From the IMG/VR virus record IMGVR_UViG_3300025771_000224, positions 1 through 21,851 of that record: 21,851 nt of DNA, one strand, 5' to 3'. A program made the translations under genes and the position numbers. This stretch comes from a virus. The notes below the pieces were generated by a model. That model ran no database searches. It saw only the letters and a list, made by a program, of their open reading frames with translations, and was not told where the DNA came from. Positions 16,102 through 21,851 of the stretch are shown here, one piece after another (position 1 is the stretch's first letter; each line of letters begins with the position of its first letter).

Positions 16102-16894
16102 GCCTCTTGCCGTATAAAGATTCATATAATGTCAAATCGGAGGGAAATAATTCAACTCCATTAGAAGGTATTGAACCAGGAGATCTAGGTATTAATCTTT
16201 TTGAAGAATCTACTGTAGACGATTGTTTTGGTGTGGATGATTGTTTATTATTATCAGTATTTTGATAAATTGGAAGACTACTAATCTTTCCACAAACATA
16301 TCTTTCATATTGAAATGATGCAGATACAGTCATAACATTAGATGAACTATATGAAACTGGAATAGATGAGACACTTATTGGGAAAAGTCCAATAAAATTA
16401 TAGTTAAGTTCTCTCCTATAATCTCTCTCAAATTTTGTTATAGTAGTAAAATTTGACTTATAATATGATGGGTACTGCATTCTCACAAAATATGCATCAT
16501 GCCCCTGATTGATGGGTCCAGAAATTCCATCTATTGGATTATGAGATCCACTACTCATAAATTCCATCCAATGCTCTAAAAATTTTATTACTTTATATTT
16601 TTTATCAACATAAAACTCCATGTTAATTGGAGCATAAATTTTTGAATGTGCAAATTTTTCTTGAACACCTATATGATTATATACTTCACCAGATGCAAAT
16701 GAAAATGTTGGAAGAGTTGTTGATGAGCAAAGCAATCCCAAATCTTCATATATAAATCTCGCATCCACTCCTCTTTGTGAGAGATAAAATAATAATTCCG
16801 AACTTAGTCCACCAAATTTAACTTCATAGTGGGAAGTTTGAGCAACATTTGTAAAAAGTGGTTTAATATCGGATATTTTACGTGAATATGGCAC
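16097..16894 (-). CDS. 54: gp54-like baseplate tail-tube initiator
   Basis: First gene of the long minus-strand hub operon, 265 aa, starting at GTG 16894 with an AGGT ribosome-binding motif seven bases away. The protein looks like a tail-tube fold. It opens with HYEVKFGGLSSELLFYLSQRG. It then has MEFYVDKKYKVIKFLEHWMEFM and YPSYYKSNF, followed by LNYNFIGLFPISVSSIPVSY and VMTVSASFQYERYV. These patterns are typical of gp19/gp48/gp54-type tube and tube-initiator proteins. The last 55 residues are a Ser/Lys/Pro linker ending in LFPSDLTLYESLYGK. With a gp48-like gene in the divergent operon, gp54 is the more economical name. T4 gp54 is longer (320 aa). The tail tube itself (gp19) or a paralogue is less likely given the operon. 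Confidence 0.68.
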   Translation of the reverse strand: MPYSRKISDIKPLFTNVAQTSHYEVKFGGLSSELLFYLSQRGVDARFIYEDLGLLCSSTTLPTFSFASGEVYNHIGVQEKFAHSKIYAPINMEFYVDKKYKVIKFLEHWMEFMSSGSHNPIDGISGPINQGHDAYFVRMQYPSYYKSNFTTITKFERDYRRELNYNFIGLFPISVSSIPVSYSSSNVMTVSASFQYERYVCGKISSLPIYQNTDNNKQSSTPKQSSTVDSSKRLIPRSPGSIPSNGVELFPSDLTLYESLYGKRQ

Positions 16895-16895
16895 T

Positions 16896-16934
16896 CTAAA
16901 TACCTATATTAGGTTTATATTATTAACTATTTAG
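16896..16934. promoter_or_regulatory. Divergent late promoter pair between hub and gp4 operons
   Basis: The 40-bp gap between the GTG of the gp54-like gene and the ATG of gp4 has CTAAATA on the plus strand at 16896-16902 and CTAAATA on the minus strand at 16934-16928. Each lies about 33 bases upstream of the start codon it would serve, and each abuts the other gene's start. CTAAATA/NATAAATA is the late promoter motif I know for T4-like cyanophages. Between them sits a perfect 13-bp inverted repeat, ACCTATATTAGGT (16902-16914). Its minus-strand AGGT is the ribosome-binding site of the gp54-like gene. Confidence 0.65.
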
Positions 16935-17372
16935 ATGTCATACAAAGGTAAATATAGTCCATCACATCCCAAAAAATATAAGGGAGATCCAACTAATATC
17001 ATTTATCGTTCTTTGTGGGAAAGACGTTTCATGAATTATTGTGACTTAAATGAAAATATTTTAGAGTGGGGTTCTGAAGAACTAGCACTTCCATATAGAT
17101 CACCACTTGATGGAAAAATTCACAAATATTTTCCAGATTTTTATGTTAAAGTGAGACAAAGTGATGGAAAAATTCAAAAATATATAATTGAAATAAAACC
17201 AAAAAAACAAACTATAGAACCAAAGGTTCAAAAAAAGAAAACAAAGGGATATATTTTTGAAGTAACTGAATGGGTAAAAAATCAAGAAAAGTGGAAAGCA
17301 GCTAAAGAATTTTGTGAAGATCGTCAATGGCAATTTAAAATAATAACCGAAGATGAACTAGGTATCAAATAA
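16935..17372 (+). CDS. 4: gp4 head completion protein (nuclease-fold)
   Basis: This 145-aa protein is close to T4 gp4 (150 aa), needed to complete DNA-filled heads before tail joining. The N-terminus (MSYKGKYSPSHPKKYKGDP...IIYRSLWERRFMNYCD) and central PDFYVK...KYIIEIKPKKQ are typical. Glu29 in SLWER, Asp68 in FPDFYV and Glu86-x-Lys88 in IEIKP form a PD-(D/E)xK-like set, as in TnsA-type endonucleases, so a nuclease-like fold is expected; activity is inferred. It is the first gene of the plus-strand late operon, with a CTAAATA element 32 bases before the ATG. I see no strong ribosome-binding site at normal spacing. Its TAA overlaps the next ATG by one base. Confidence 0.92.
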   Translation: MSYKGKYSPSHPKKYKGDPTNIIYRSLWERRFMNYCDLNENILEWGSEELALPYRSPLDGKIHKYFPDFYVKVRQSDGKIQKYIIEIKPKKQTIEPKVQKKKTKGYIFEVTEWVKNQEKWKAAKEFCEDRQWQFKIITEDELGIK

Positions 17373-17929
17373 TGGCATTAACAGGACACGAAAAACCATT
17401 AAACGAATATACTAAAAAAGAATTAATTCAAATTGCAAAATCGTATGTAATTTATTATGTTTCCGAAAAAGGATCTGGAAGAACGGGTGGGTATGAGAAA
17501 TTAAATAAAGAAAAATTAATTTCTTTAATTCAAAATGATATAGATTATCGAAGATCAAATCCAAATTTACAAAATAGACCCAACAATAGGATAGAAAAAT
17601 TAGTTAATAGTTTATATGGTAGTGAAACTCCAGAAGAATTAATGGATGCAATTATAGAATCTTTATCAGATAATGAATCAAATAGCATTAGTTCTGGTGG
17701 ATATTACACATTCATCTATTATGCAAAAACACCTGGAATCATATATGATCAACATCCATTGATTCTTGCAGGTGACATAACTGAGAACGGATTTTTTGGA
17801 TTCAATTATCATTGGGGAAAAATAAGACAATATACATATCCAGAAGTAGCAAGTCCTCTGTTTCCAGTATCTTTATACGAATTTAATTCACTAAGACAAT
17901 TACCCTATGCAAAATTTATCAGAAGATGA
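17372..17929 (+). CDS. Conserved phage protein of unknown function, coupled to gp4
   Basis: I do not recognise a characterised family in this 185-aa protein. The N-terminus (residues about 9-58) looks like a SAP/HeH-like two-helix unit: LNEYTKKELIQIAKSY, a Gly-rich loop, then LNKEKLISLIQND. Such folds often bind nucleic acid. A polar middle part (about 66-104) leads to a C-terminal domain with YYTFIYYAKTPGIIYDQHPL and then GFFGFNYHW. I associate this YD-x-PL ... GFNxHW pattern with uncharacterised proteins of many phages. The ATG overlaps the gp4 stop (TAATG), so the two are probably made together. Head completion, DNA-end handling or tail assembly are all possible. It ends 22 bases before gp48. 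Confidence 0.8.
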   Translation: MALTGHEKPLNEYTKKELIQIAKSYVIYYVSEKGSGRTGGYEKLNKEKLISLIQNDIDYRRSNPNLQNRPNNRIEKLVNSLYGSETPEELMDAIIESLSDNESNSISSGGYYTFIYYAKTPGIIYDQHPLILAGDITENGFFGFNYHWGKIRQYTYPEVASPLFPVSLYEFNSLRQLPYAKFIRR

Positions 17930-17930
17930 T

Positions 17931-17938
17931 GATAAATA
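17931..17938 (+). promoter_or_regulatory. Candidate late promoter before gp48
   Basis: GATAAATA matches the NATAAATA late consensus and lies directly after the TGA of the preceding gene, 13 bases upstream of the gp48 ATG. The leader would be only a few bases long, with no Shine-Dalgarno motif, so gp48 may depend mainly on readthrough from gp4. Confidence 0.4.
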
Positions 17939-17951
17939 ACTATAAAAAATA

Positions 17952-18845
17952 ATGGCTCAATTAAGATACCCATTAAAAAATATAGGTATAAATGACGATT
18001 ATTTAAAGATAGAGATCGTCGAATACATACCCCCTGGTTTATCTCAATCTGGCAGTGGATTTGCTTTAGGAACTACAGATCAGGCTATTAGAAATAATAA
18101 AAAATTATTAGAGACTATTATTTTACCGATACCACAAAACATAAGTGATTCTAATTCTACGAGTTGGGGAGAAAATAGTTTAGATGCAGTTTCCGGCGGA
18201 TTAATGTCTGGTGCTCAGGAGGTAATAAAATCTGGAACACCTCTCCAAACTGGATTGAATGCTGTGAAGGGAGCACTTGATAAAATAGGTGGTGCTGTTA
18301 CTGATGCAACTGGGCAAAATGCAGCATCGGCAACATTTGCAGGATTGGCAGTACAGCAATTAATCAGTGGAGAATTAAATATCAATCAACTAGTTTCTAG
18401 AGCAACAGGTGCTGTAGTTAATCAAAACGTAGAACTTTTATTTGGTGGAACTACGATTAGAACACCATTTCAATTTTCTTATGATTTAATTCCCAGATCA
18501 AAACCAGAATCTGATATGGTTAAAAAGATAATTAGACTATTCAAACAAAATATGACTGCAAGTAAAGGATCTGCAGAATCTACGGGTGGTGGATTTTTTA
18601 TAAAATCACCAAATGTATTTCTATTGTCATATATGAGTGGTGGAAAAGAACACCCATTCTTACATCGATTCAAACCATGTGCCTTAGTCAATATGGGAGT
18701 TAATTATACTGCATCGGGAACATACGCAACATATTCAGATGCGACCCCAGTACATTTACAATTATCTCTTGCTTTTCAAGAATTATCTATTGTATATGCT
18801 GAAGATTATAATCAAGGAGAAGGTGAACTAGGAGTAGGTTACTAA
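17952..18845 (+). CDS. 48: gp48-like baseplate tail-tube cap
   Basis: This 297-aa protein begins AQLRYPLKNIGINDDYLKIEIVEYIPPG, a start typical of T4-like gp48 proteins. The central region (about residues 70-145) is Ala/Gly-rich and could be an inserted flexible or helical segment. The C-terminal half has tube-like beta patterns: NVELLFGGTTIRTPFQFSYDLIPRS, then EHPFLHRFKPCALVNMGVNY, then ATPVHLQLSLAFQELSIVY. gp48 sits on the hub with gp54 and starts the tail tube. It is placed immediately before gp53, with TAATG overlap. The alternative is that this is gp54 and the minus-strand protein at 16097 is gp48; both are tube-initiator relatives and hard to separate by eye. Confidence 0.75.
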   Translation: MAQLRYPLKNIGINDDYLKIEIVEYIPPGLSQSGSGFALGTTDQAIRNNKKLLETIILPIPQNISDSNSTSWGENSLDAVSGGLMSGAQEVIKSGTPLQTGLNAVKGALDKIGGAVTDATGQNAASATFAGLAVQQLISGELNINQLVSRATGAVVNQNVELLFGGTTIRTPFQFSYDLIPRSKPESDMVKKIIRLFKQNMTASKGSAESTGGGFFIKSPNVFLLSYMSGGKEHPFLHRFKPCALVNMGVNYTASGTYATYSDATPVHLQLSLAFQELSIVYAEDYNQGEGELGVGY

Positions 18846-19498
18846 TGACATATTTCAGAGAACTTCCTAACGTAGAATATCAGTCACCATTAAATACAAG
18901 ACTATCTTCTGATGAATATATAATTGTTAAAAATTTGTTCAGAAGAGCAAAACTTAGAGATGATCTTCAAAATGTTTTTACACTATTCAACAAATATGAA
19001 ATAAAAGATGGATCTAGACCTGATACAGTTGCTAAAGAATTATATAATAGTTCGGAGTATGATTGGGTAGTATTGATTAGTGCAGGAATAACAAACATAA
19101 GAGATCAATGGCCTTTATCAGATAAAGACTTATACGATTTCTGTTTCGAAATCTATGGATCAAATTTAAATCAAATTCATCATTACGAAACTATCGAAGT
19201 TAAAGATTCTGAAAATAGATTGATTCTTCCATCAGGAAAAGTTGTTGATGGAAACTTTACTATACCAGACCCACAAAATAAATTATCAAATATTAGTCCA
19301 CCACCAGTTGTTGGAATAAGTAACTATGAATATGAAGTTAGAAAAAATAATGAAAAAAGAACAATATATGTTCTTAAACCTGGTTATTTAAAACAAGTAA
19401 TTAAAGATATGAGAACTTCTTTAATCTATGACAGGTCCTCGGAGTATGTTAATGAAACATTGATAAAGACAGAAAATACAAGAAATACTATATTATGA
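18845..19498 (+). CDS. 53: gp53-like baseplate wedge protein
   Basis: This 217-aa protein resembles T4 gp53 (196 aa), the last protein added to baseplate wedges, which links them to the hub. The N-terminus, TYFRELPNVEYQSPL, and the following VKNLFRRAKLRDDLQNVFTLFNKYEI are typical of the family. So are PDTVAKELYNSSEYDWVVLISAGI and WPLSDKDLYDF. The C-terminal part (KRTIYVLKPGYLKQVIKDM) is also family-like. The ATG overlaps the gp48 TAA by one base. It is the last gene of the plus-strand operon and overlaps by six bases the end of the convergent Mom-like gene. I see no clear terminator between them. Confidence 0.88.
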   Translation: MTYFRELPNVEYQSPLNTRLSSDEYIIVKNLFRRAKLRDDLQNVFTLFNKYEIKDGSRPDTVAKELYNSSEYDWVVLISAGITNIRDQWPLSDKDLYDFCFEIYGSNLNQIHHYETIEVKDSENRLILPSGKVVDGNFTIPDPQNKLSNISPPPVVGISNYEYEVRKNNEKRTIYVLKPGYLKQVIKDMRTSLIYDRSSEYVNETLIKTENTRNTIL

Positions 19499-20083
19499 CC
19501 ATAAGAGTTTAAGGTTTTTATCAAAAGTCATAACATATCGGTGCTTGCGGGAGCGTTCACGCCATTCTCCCTCAGCACCTTTTACTTTTCCACGAGAGTG
19601 TTTAGTTCCGTCTGCATAGTAAAAATCTTTTTTTGGTTCTGTAAGACCACAATACTTAAAGTTACAAGCGCGATAGATTGTGCCAGTATGAAAATCGTTA
19701 TCAGCGTAAGAGATGATTGCTTTAACTTTAGTATCCTTTCGTAACTGTTTAATCGCTCTTGAAACAAACCAAGAAGTGATATTATATTCTGATTGTTGGG
19801 TTTCAGGGTGTATGCAAAGTCGTGAAAGTTCAAAGAGTCCTTCTTGTTCATTTCTTTCTAATCCAAATGCTCCTTGCGCCACTTCTGGTACTGGAAGTCC
19901 AGTAAAAATACAAACTCCAACTGGTCCTCCAATATTCAAAGGAGAAAACTCATTTTTTCGGAACAAACCATAATTATATCCTGATTTGTAACCCTTAGAA
20001 TAATCTTTAAGATAGTGATAGGTTAGAAGAAGTTCTTCAGCATCCTTCTTAGAAATCCTATCAATATGGTAGTCAGATTTCAT
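19493..20083 (-). CDS. Mom-like DNA modification / GNAT-related protein
   Basis: A 196-aa protein with the look of the phage Mu Mom family, GNAT-fold relatives that add a methylcarbamoyl group to adenine N6 and so block restriction. Supporting patterns are AEELLLTYHYLKDY near the N-terminus, IGGPVGVCIFTG, the FELSRLCIHPE strand-helix junction (about 85-95) and the ISYADNDFHTGTIYRACNFKYCG signature (about 124-146). The C-terminus is basic (WRERSRKHRYV). I chose ATG 20083 over an ATG at 20113 because the longer N-terminus would be translated gp32 terminator (VRPPLFF). A sigma70-type promoter also places the transcript start near 20105, downstream of that ATG. No good ribosome-binding site precedes 20083. 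A GNAT enzyme with another substrate is the alternative. Confidence 0.65.
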   Translation of the reverse strand: MKSDYHIDRISKKDAEELLLTYHYLKDYSKGYKSGYNYGLFRKNEFSPLNIGGPVGVCIFTGLPVPEVAQGAFGLERNEQEGLFELSRLCIHPETQQSEYNITSWFVSRAIKQLRKDTKVKAIISYADNDFHTGTIYRACNFKYCGLTEPKKDFYYADGTKHSRGKVKGAEGEWRERSRKHRYVMTFDKNLKLLWS

Positions 20084-20111
20084 AAAAAAGAGGGGAGGTC
20101 TCACTCCCCTC
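20084..20111 (-). terminator. Rho-independent terminator after gp32
   Basis: On the minus strand, the perfect 8-bp stem GAGGGGAG/CTCCCCTC (arms 20111-20104 and 20097-20090) closes a TGAGAC loop and is followed by six T (20089-20084). It starts 14 bases past the gp32 stop. The T-run runs directly into the ATG of the Mom-like gene. Confidence 0.93.
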
Positions 20112-20140
20112 ATTATAGCACCTGATCAGTCTTCTGCCAA
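20112..20140 (-). promoter_or_regulatory. Sigma70-type promoter for the Mom-like gene
   Basis: A minus-strand TTGGCA (20140-20135), a 17-base spacer and a perfect TATAAT (20117-20112). The -35 box lies within the last gp32 codons. The predicted start near 20105 falls inside the terminator hairpin, so the new transcript would lack most of the 5' arm and could not form it. Confidence 0.75.
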
Positions 20141-21046
20141 ACGAGCAAAGTAACTGAGGGCGTCATCGTCCTCATCATCATTTGATGATGCAGTACGACT
20201 TGGTTTCAAGTTACTAATTTCTTGACGAAGATCCTCAGTGAGTTCACGAGAAGAACCACGAGTGTACTCTTCTTCATCTTCAACTTCTTCATCAATACGA
20301 GTAGAAGTTTTAGTTCCAAGAACAGAACCCATACGCTTTTTCAGTTCATCATAGGTTTTAAATTCACTTGGGGAGATGAATTCAGCAAGAGAATGCTGTT
20401 TCTTCCAGATTGCTTCCATAGCATCATCGTCATCCAGAAGAGCACCTTGATTTGAAAATTCACTGGAATCATAATTACGATAACCAGCAACGTTCTTTGC
20501 CTTCAGTTTAAAGTTAGCACCTTGCCAGAAATCAAATGGATCAATTGCTTGCTCATCTTCAAACTCAGGTTGCATTGCTTCGGTAATCTTATCAAAGATT
20601 TTCTTACCATACTTAAATAAGAATACCTTACCTTCATTAGCAGGATTTGCAGGATCCTTCACAACGTAGATGTTAGAGACGTAAGTCAGTTTACGCTTTT
20701 GTTTACGAGCAACTTCTTTACCTGCATCAGTTCCATTGTTCCATAGTCCAGAATTGTGCTCACAAACAGGACACTTTTGATTGATAGTGGTCAGGCAATT
20801 ATCGATTAACCAACCGCCAGGACCTTGAAATGCGTGTGAATAAATCTTTACAAACGGAAGATCTTCACCATCAGGTGCGGGGAGGAAGCGAATAACAGCA
20901 TAACCGTTACCACTTTTATCACATTCCAGTTTCCATACACGCTCATCACTGGAATTGCCAGTATTATTCATTTTTTCTACTTCTTTGACTAATTTAGCAG
21001 TCAAAGAACCAAGTTTAGATTGCTTTTTAAGATCGGCAAATGCCAT
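20126..21046 (-). CDS. 32: gp32 single-stranded DNA-binding protein
   Basis: T4 gp32 homologue, 306 aa from ATG 21046 (MAFADLKKQSKLGSL). It coats ssDNA in replication, recombination and repair. The basic KKQSKLGSL near the N-terminus corresponds to the cooperativity domain. The core holds a zinc site of T4 type with His71, Cys84, Cys92 and Cys95 (CPVC). Aromatic and basic stretches such as RKLTYVSNIYVVK and VFLFKYGKKIF match the OB-fold groove. Residues about 251-306 form an acidic tail ending ALSYFARLAED, the partner-binding domain. An upstream in-frame ATG at 21100 is rejected because GAGG lies at proper spacing before 21046 and the extra 18 residues would overlap the promoter. It lies downstream of DUF1825 and gp59, as in a replication cluster. 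Confidence 0.97.
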   Translation of the reverse strand: MAFADLKKQSKLGSLTAKLVKEVEKMNNTGNSSDERVWKLECDKSGNGYAVIRFLPAPDGEDLPFVKIYSHAFQGPGGWLIDNCLTTINQKCPVCEHNSGLWNNGTDAGKEVARKQKRKLTYVSNIYVVKDPANPANEGKVFLFKYGKKIFDKITEAMQPEFEDEQAIDPFDFWQGANFKLKAKNVAGYRNYDSSEFSNQGALLDDDDAMEAIWKKQHSLAEFISPSEFKTYDELKKRMGSVLGTKTSTRIDEEVEDEEEYTRGSSRELTEDLRQEISNLKPSRTASSNDDEDDDALSYFARLAED

Positions 21047-21090
21047 GTTAGATACCTCGGATAGTTTGGATTCGGGGGATTTACTCGGAT

Positions 21091-21119
21091 AGTATAACAA
21101 GGATTCCCTCAGTTGTCAA
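21091..21119 (-). promoter_or_regulatory. Sigma70-type promoter for gp32
   Basis: A minus-strand consensus TTGACA (21119-21114), a 17-base spacer and TATACT (21096-21091). The -35 box overlaps the last codons of the DUF1825 gene. The start near 21084 gives a leader of about 38 bases with GAGG before the gp32 ATG. A 10-bp direct repeat (plus strand ctcggatagt) lies at 21084-21093 and 21056-21065, overlapping the -10/start region and the ribosome-binding site. Confidence 0.82.
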
Positions 21120-21441
21120 GATATTTTTTGAGGGATTCGATTGTCTGGTTCATACTATTGAATAAAGTTTGCATATCAGTCTCTGATGGAAATCCCATCA
21201 GGACAACTGATTTGCGTAGGTTCTCTTTCATTTCAACCGCTTTTGGGTCGTCCGAAAGAGATAACCTAGTATACATCACTCTCTGCTTTTCTAGCAAGAC
21301 TTGAAGTTTCTCAATGTGATTTATCTTAGTCTCACGATCCATTACCCCAAAAGTTAAAATACTTCCGTAAATTTCCTCTTGAAGTTTATTAATTTCTTTC
21401 AATTCGTCCTGAATAATATCAGATTCAAAAAAATTACTCAT
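21109..21441 (-). CDS. DUF1825-family protein
   Basis: This 110-aa, all-helical protein starts SNFFESDIIQDELKEINKLQEEIY and continues with FGVMDRETKINHIEKLQVLLEKQRVMYTRLSLSDDP. This matches my memory of the cyanobacterial DUF1825 family (about 105-110 aa, function unknown, opening FF(D/E)SEIVQ, with FDREGKK and MxRYRIFxxR-type helices). The ATG overlaps the end of gp59 by eight bases, so the two are co-translated. In T4 the gene after gp59 is gp33, the late-transcription coactivator, and some cyanophage annotations may carry this ORF under that name. I see no sequence link to T4 gp33. Host origin of the family is inferred from its presence in cyanobacteria. Confidence 0.75.
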   Translation of the reverse strand: MSNFFESDIIQDELKEINKLQEEIYGSILTFGVMDRETKINHIEKLQVLLEKQRVMYTRLSLSDDPKAVEMKENLRKSVVLMGFPSETDMQTLFNSMNQTIESLKKYLDN

Positions 21442-21851
21442 TGATTATAGACCGTAAAATTTTTCTATAGTTAAACACATCAATATTTAGGAATGGCATA
21501 TATTTTTTTAATTTCAAACTTACGGTTTCCCATACAGGATCGTCAAGTTTCTTATCAAACGTATTCCCGAACAGGAATATCTTATCATATATCACCAGGG
21601 TTTCTAGGGAAATTTTCCCGCCCAGGAACATTTTTAGAACGGGCGGATGACCTTTCGAACAGTCGAAAACACTCTCTAATTCGTTCTCCGAGAACAATTC
21701 GCTGCTTTGTTCTTTGAACAAGTATGTCAAACTCTGTTGTCGTTTCATCCATTCGGCGTAGTTTCTTTCGCCAGAATTTATAATTTCCCCAATCCATAGG
21801 TTCTGTGGGTTATCGGTGGCAGTGAAATTGGATACAAGAAAATCTACGACT
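21434..21851 (-). CDS. 59: gp59-like helicase loader (5' end outside window)
   Basis: The C-terminal 138 residues of a T4 gp59-type protein, which loads the gp41 helicase onto gp32-coated DNA. The frame is open from the window edge (first full codon 21850-21848, reading VVDFLVSNFTATD). It has NLWIGEII, then a GHPPVLKMFLGGKISLETLVIYDKIF region. DDPVWETVSLKLKKYMPFLNID near the end aligns well with the T4 C-terminus (LVWNNYSIKLKAYRKILNID). T4 gp59 is 217 aa, so roughly the first third is missing. The in-frame ATG at 21748 is internal. The TAA overlaps the DUF1825 start. Confidence 0.9.
   Translation of the reverse strand, partial: VVDFLVSNFTATDNPQNLWIGEIINSGERNYAEWMKRQQSLTYLFKEQSSELFSENELESVFDCSKGHPPVLKMFLGGKISLETLVIYDKIFLFGNTFDKKLDDPVWETVSLKLKKYMPFLNIDVFNYRKILRSIINE

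Noticed and set aside
17100-17333. Phe/Ile-rich minus-strand ORF opposite gp4
   Set aside because: It is the antisense of Lys-rich gp4 codons; gp4 is clearly the gene.
19493-19530. Terminator between the convergent gp53 and Mom-like genes
   Set aside because: I found no stable stem with a T-run on either strand here.
20084-20113. ATG at 20113 as start of the Mom-like gene
   Set aside because: It lies upstream of the predicted transcript start and would translate the terminator. An AGGTG lies before it, so it is not fully excluded.
21047-21100. ATG at 21100 as start of gp32
   Set aside because: The 18 extra residues overlap the promoter and leader, and gp32 proteins start at the MAFADLKK-like position, with GAGG before 21046.
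21585-21797. 70-aa minus-strand ORF overlapping gp59
   Set aside because: It is in another frame of the gp59 coding region, which is supported by similarity to T4 gp59.

Overview
This window is part of the genome of a T4-like myovirus, most likely a marine cyanophage. The host group is inferred from a DUF1825-family gene (a family known from cyanobacteria), from AT-rich codon use, from TATAAATA/CTAAATA-type late promoters, and from virion proteins built of repeats I associate with Prochlorococcus and Synechococcus myoviruses. No tRNA, rRNA, CRISPR array, integrase or insertion sequence was seen. Coding density is very high, with most neighbouring genes overlapping or touching.

Layout. (1) 1-16894, minus strand: one long late operon for the baseplate hub and distal tail. 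In transcription order it holds a gp54-like tube initiator, a gp26-like protein, a small ORF entered by a probable -1 frameshift, a tape-measure/hub candidate, a tail lysozyme-bearing protein, a gp27-like hub protein, a gp5-like OB-fold hub protein, a small beta-helical needle protein, and a giant fibre-like protein that runs off the left edge. That last reading frame is open for at least 2,470 codons and carries about 280 Gly-X-Gln collagen-like triplets. (2) 16935-19498, plus strand: a divergent late operon with gp4 (head completion), an unknown 185-aa protein, gp48 and gp53. The two operons share a 40-bp gap with a CTAAATA element on each strand. (3) 19493-21851, minus strand: a replication cluster with the end of gp59, a DUF1825 protein, gp32, a strong terminator and a Mom-like DNA modification candidate.

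How the genes work together. gp54, gp48, gp53, gp27, gp5 and the needle build the baseplate hub and tube base. The gp26-like protein and its predicted frameshifted form look like tail-assembly chaperones for the tape measure encoded just downstream, as with lambda G/GT and H. The lysozyme and needle would breach the host envelope, and the collagen-like protein would reach or decorate the virion surface. gp59 and gp32 act at the replication fork.

The most interesting signals are the complete-looking -1 frameshift cassette at 15321-15374, the interrupted G-X-Q collagen stalk with a duplicated module architecture behind it, the interleaved terminator and promoter at 20084-20140, and the paired divergent late promoters at 16896-16934.
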